DNA from: Oscillochloris sp.
Lineage (GTDB): Bacteria; Chloroflexota; Chloroflexia; Chloroflexales; Chloroflexaceae
Direction: 5' to 3'
Length of the DNA: 35,702 nucleotides
NCBI GenBank assembly: GCA_012032775.1
Contig: JAAUQO010000042.1
Location: 1 to 35,702 of the forward strand
Positions 33,645 through 35,702 of the stretch are shown in pieces (positions within the stretch are counted from its first letter, which is position 1; the number at the start of each line of letters is the position of its first letter). The position numbers and the translations under genes were made by a program. The notes below the pieces were generated by a model. The model saw only the letters and a program-made list of their open reading frames with translations, was not told where the DNA came from and made no database searches.

Positions 33645-35702
33645 ATGGGTTTTCGCAGGACAATGTGGATTCTGGCTGTCACCATGAGTGTTGCGTTGCT
33701 CGGCGGCACGTTCCCGGCGCTGGCCCGCGACACATCGGCCCAACTTTTAAGCGACCCGTTCCTCCAGCTTCCCACCGCCGACAGCGTGCGGGTGGTCTGG
33801 TTCACCGAGTTCGCGGGGCAGAGCCACAGCCTGACCTATGGCGCAAACCTCGACACCACCGTCGCCGCCGTCAGCACGAAGATGAGCCGCATGTACGAAG
33901 ACAGCGGCTCGCGCATCGCCGATCGCAGCTACAGCGAGGTTGTTGATCGCGGCGTGTGGCGCCACGAAGCAATTGCGACCGGCCTGACGCCAAATGTGCG
34001 CGTGCCCTATTTCGTAACCAGCGTCAACGATGCCGGCGTACGCATCACCAGCGACCAGTTCACGCTCCAGCCCCTGCCGACGCCCGGCCACGGCATCAAA
34101 GTGCTGCTGACATCGGATCAGCAGAATCGCCTGATGGCGCCGGCTAACTTCCAGAAAGTTGTCGAGACGGTTGGCCAGGTCGATGCAGTGCTGTTGGCCG
34201 GTGATTTTGTCGATAACCCGCACCGGGCCTCGGAATGGTTCGATCGTTACGATCCGAACTGGCTGAATGCCAACCCGAACCCGGCTCGCCCGCTTTATCC
34301 CGCCACACGCCCGGCCTTCTTCCCGTCGTTCCAGGGTAATTATCAGGAGATCTTCCCCGAATTCCCCTACGACGGCGGCGAGATCCTGCAACACGCCTAT
34401 CTCTTCGGCACGATCGGCAACCACGAGTCGCCCGGCCGCTGGCGCCCGAATGAAGAGATTGTTGTCAACGGCAGCACGATCAATGTCGGCATCGACTACA
34501 TGGACAACGACCCGCAACCGCGCTGGTATGCCGAGATTCGCTACGAACAGCAGAAAGATGCGATCAACCCGAGCGGCGATCCGGCCATCCGCGAGCAGTG
34601 GATCCGCGATAACTCCTATGAGTTCACGCAGTATTTCGAGATGTGGAACAATCCCGACAACGGATCCCAGGGTGAGAGCTACTGGGCCTACCAGATCGGT
34701 GATGTGTTTGTGATCTCGATGAATGTGTCGCGCGTCTGGCGCACCTGGGACATTGGCGCGAATGCACGCGGCAAGTTCCGCGAGTTTGAGAGCGAGTTGA
34801 ACAACCCCGATACATGGGGCTTCGGCGATATGTGGTTCGAGACGTTTGATCGCGGCTCGGAACAGTATGCCTGGCTCGTGGATGTGCTGAACAGCGACGA
34901 GTTCAAGAACGCCAAATATCGCATTGTGATGGGCCATCAGACAATGTTCGGCCTGGGCGATAATGCCATCCCGGTGATGGCCGACCCCGTTGTGACGATT
35001 GTGTACGAGGAAGACGCGCGCGCAAGGAATTGAGCCGCACCTGGCCGGTGAATCGCACCGTCTGGGAGGCACAGATCGAGCCGCTGGTCGGCAAGATCGT
35101 CGAGATTCGCTACGACTACCCGGTTGAGCAGGATGTCTGGAAGAATGATATCGAGCCGCTCCTGCTGCAATACGATGTCGATCTGGTGCATACCGGCCAC
35201 TCGCACCTCTGGAACCGGGCCGAGGTCGGCGGCTTGAACTATATCGAAACCTCGAACGTCGGCAATAGCTTCGGCGCCTACTTCAGCGACGACGGCGGGC
35301 CGATCAACGAGCGCACCGGCGCAGGCTCGTTCCGCAACGAACTGGCGCAACCCGACTCGCGCTGGGATCCGGCCGATTACCCGCGCACCGGCGACCCGCA
35401 CGGGCGTGAGCCGGCATTCCCCACCGCCTTCAATCCGATGTTCGCCTGGGACGGCGCGCCGCGCCCGGTGCCGTACATCAACAGCAACAATGTCACCGCC
35501 TTTACGATCTTCGATAGCGCCACCGGCGCGGTGACCAGCTACGCCTTTGATACACGCCTCCCCGAAAGCGAAGTCGTTAAGTTCGATGAGTTCTTCCTCG
35601 ATCCGGTCTTGCTGCTCAACGACGGCGCGATGTTCGACGCCCTGGCCGGCGCCGAAGTAAGCGGCATGGTCAATATCACGGTGGCCCCGTTACCACGATC
35701 GA
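33645..35702 (+). CDS. Secreted metallophosphoesterase, purple-acid-phosphatase-like (frameshift near 35022, cut by window edge)
   Basis: Exported binuclear metal phosphatase. Signal peptide MGFRRTMWILAVTMSVALLG ending ALA, an N-terminal Ig/FN3-like domain (VRVVWFTEF to YFVTSVNDAGVRI), then metallophosphoesterase motifs TSDQQ, LLAGDFVDN, GTIGNHE, VMGHQ and HTGHSH in order. The first motif has Gln where His is common. The frame breaks at 35033 after VYEEDARARN, and KELSRTWPVNRTVWEAQIEP continues at once in another frame with the essential GHSH, so one base is probably missing in GCGCGCGC. The 3' end is outside the window. ATG 33645 follows AAGGAG by 8 nt. Natural role (phosphate scavenging or nucleotide hydrolysis) is unproven. 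Confidence 0.85.

Noticed and set aside
33747..35072. 441-codon open frame on the minus strand
   Set aside because: It lies wholly opposite the phosphoesterase, whose motifs and signal peptide are clear. The minus frame has no domain and mirrors high-GC codon structure.

Overview
The window is about 60% G+C and reads as chromosomal DNA from a free-living bacterium, most likely a filamentous Chloroflexota (class Chloroflexia). That placement is an inference from overall gene style: a Wzy-like protein fused to TPRs, a DUF4910-type aminopeptidase, SigK/RskA-like and FixH/cytochrome modules, and Pro/Thr-rich lipoproteins. There is no rRNA here to settle it. No phage, IS element, CRISPR array or integrase was seen.

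Layout. 1-659: broken left-edge MFS exporter gene. 852-1967: orphan CcrM-type DNA adenine methyltransferase. 2219-4922: MscS-type channel with a cyclic-nucleotide domain, then a zinc-ribbon protein whose C-terminus looks ADP-ribosyltransferase-like. 5040-5114: tRNA-Cys with its own promoter and terminator. 5205-9483: cell-surface sugar locus (CDP-tyvelose-epimerase-like SDR, two GT4 glycosyltransferases, a SAM methyltransferase), then an unknown gene with an apparently leaderless promoter. 10171-10806: pdxH. 10835-13047 (minus): Tat-exported ferritin-like protein, ECF sigma factor and RskA-like anti-sigma. 13213-15456 (plus): second ECF sigma factor, membrane anti-sigma candidate, FixH/YtkA-like protein and lipoprotein cytochrome c. 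15505-16602: lipoprotein alpha/beta hydrolase. 16620-22837 (minus): recN, O-antigen-ligase/TPR protein, WecA/TagO-like transferase. 23294-26677: J-domain-like coiled-coil protein, MarR regulator and divergent M28-type aminopeptidase. 26809-27692: unknown two-part membrane protein. 27930-33259: MacAB-type export operon with one adaptor, one ATPase and two paralogous permeases. 33645 to the right edge: secreted metallophosphoesterase.

Two themes stand out. First, envelope biology: polysaccharide initiation and polymerisation, glycosyl transfer, MacAB-like export, mechanosensing and two extracytoplasmic sigma modules facing secreted redox proteins. Second, non-coding structure: a 94-nt structured element occurs twice 5.8 kb apart (23969-24062 and 29737-29830), and the export operon has hairpins at several junctions.

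Six genes are interrupted by single-base frameshifts while the protein on both sides stays well conserved. This looks more like indel errors in the assembly than six decayed genes. Four of the seven shift points lie next to CGGCCG. Those genes are annotated as single loci with the break marked.
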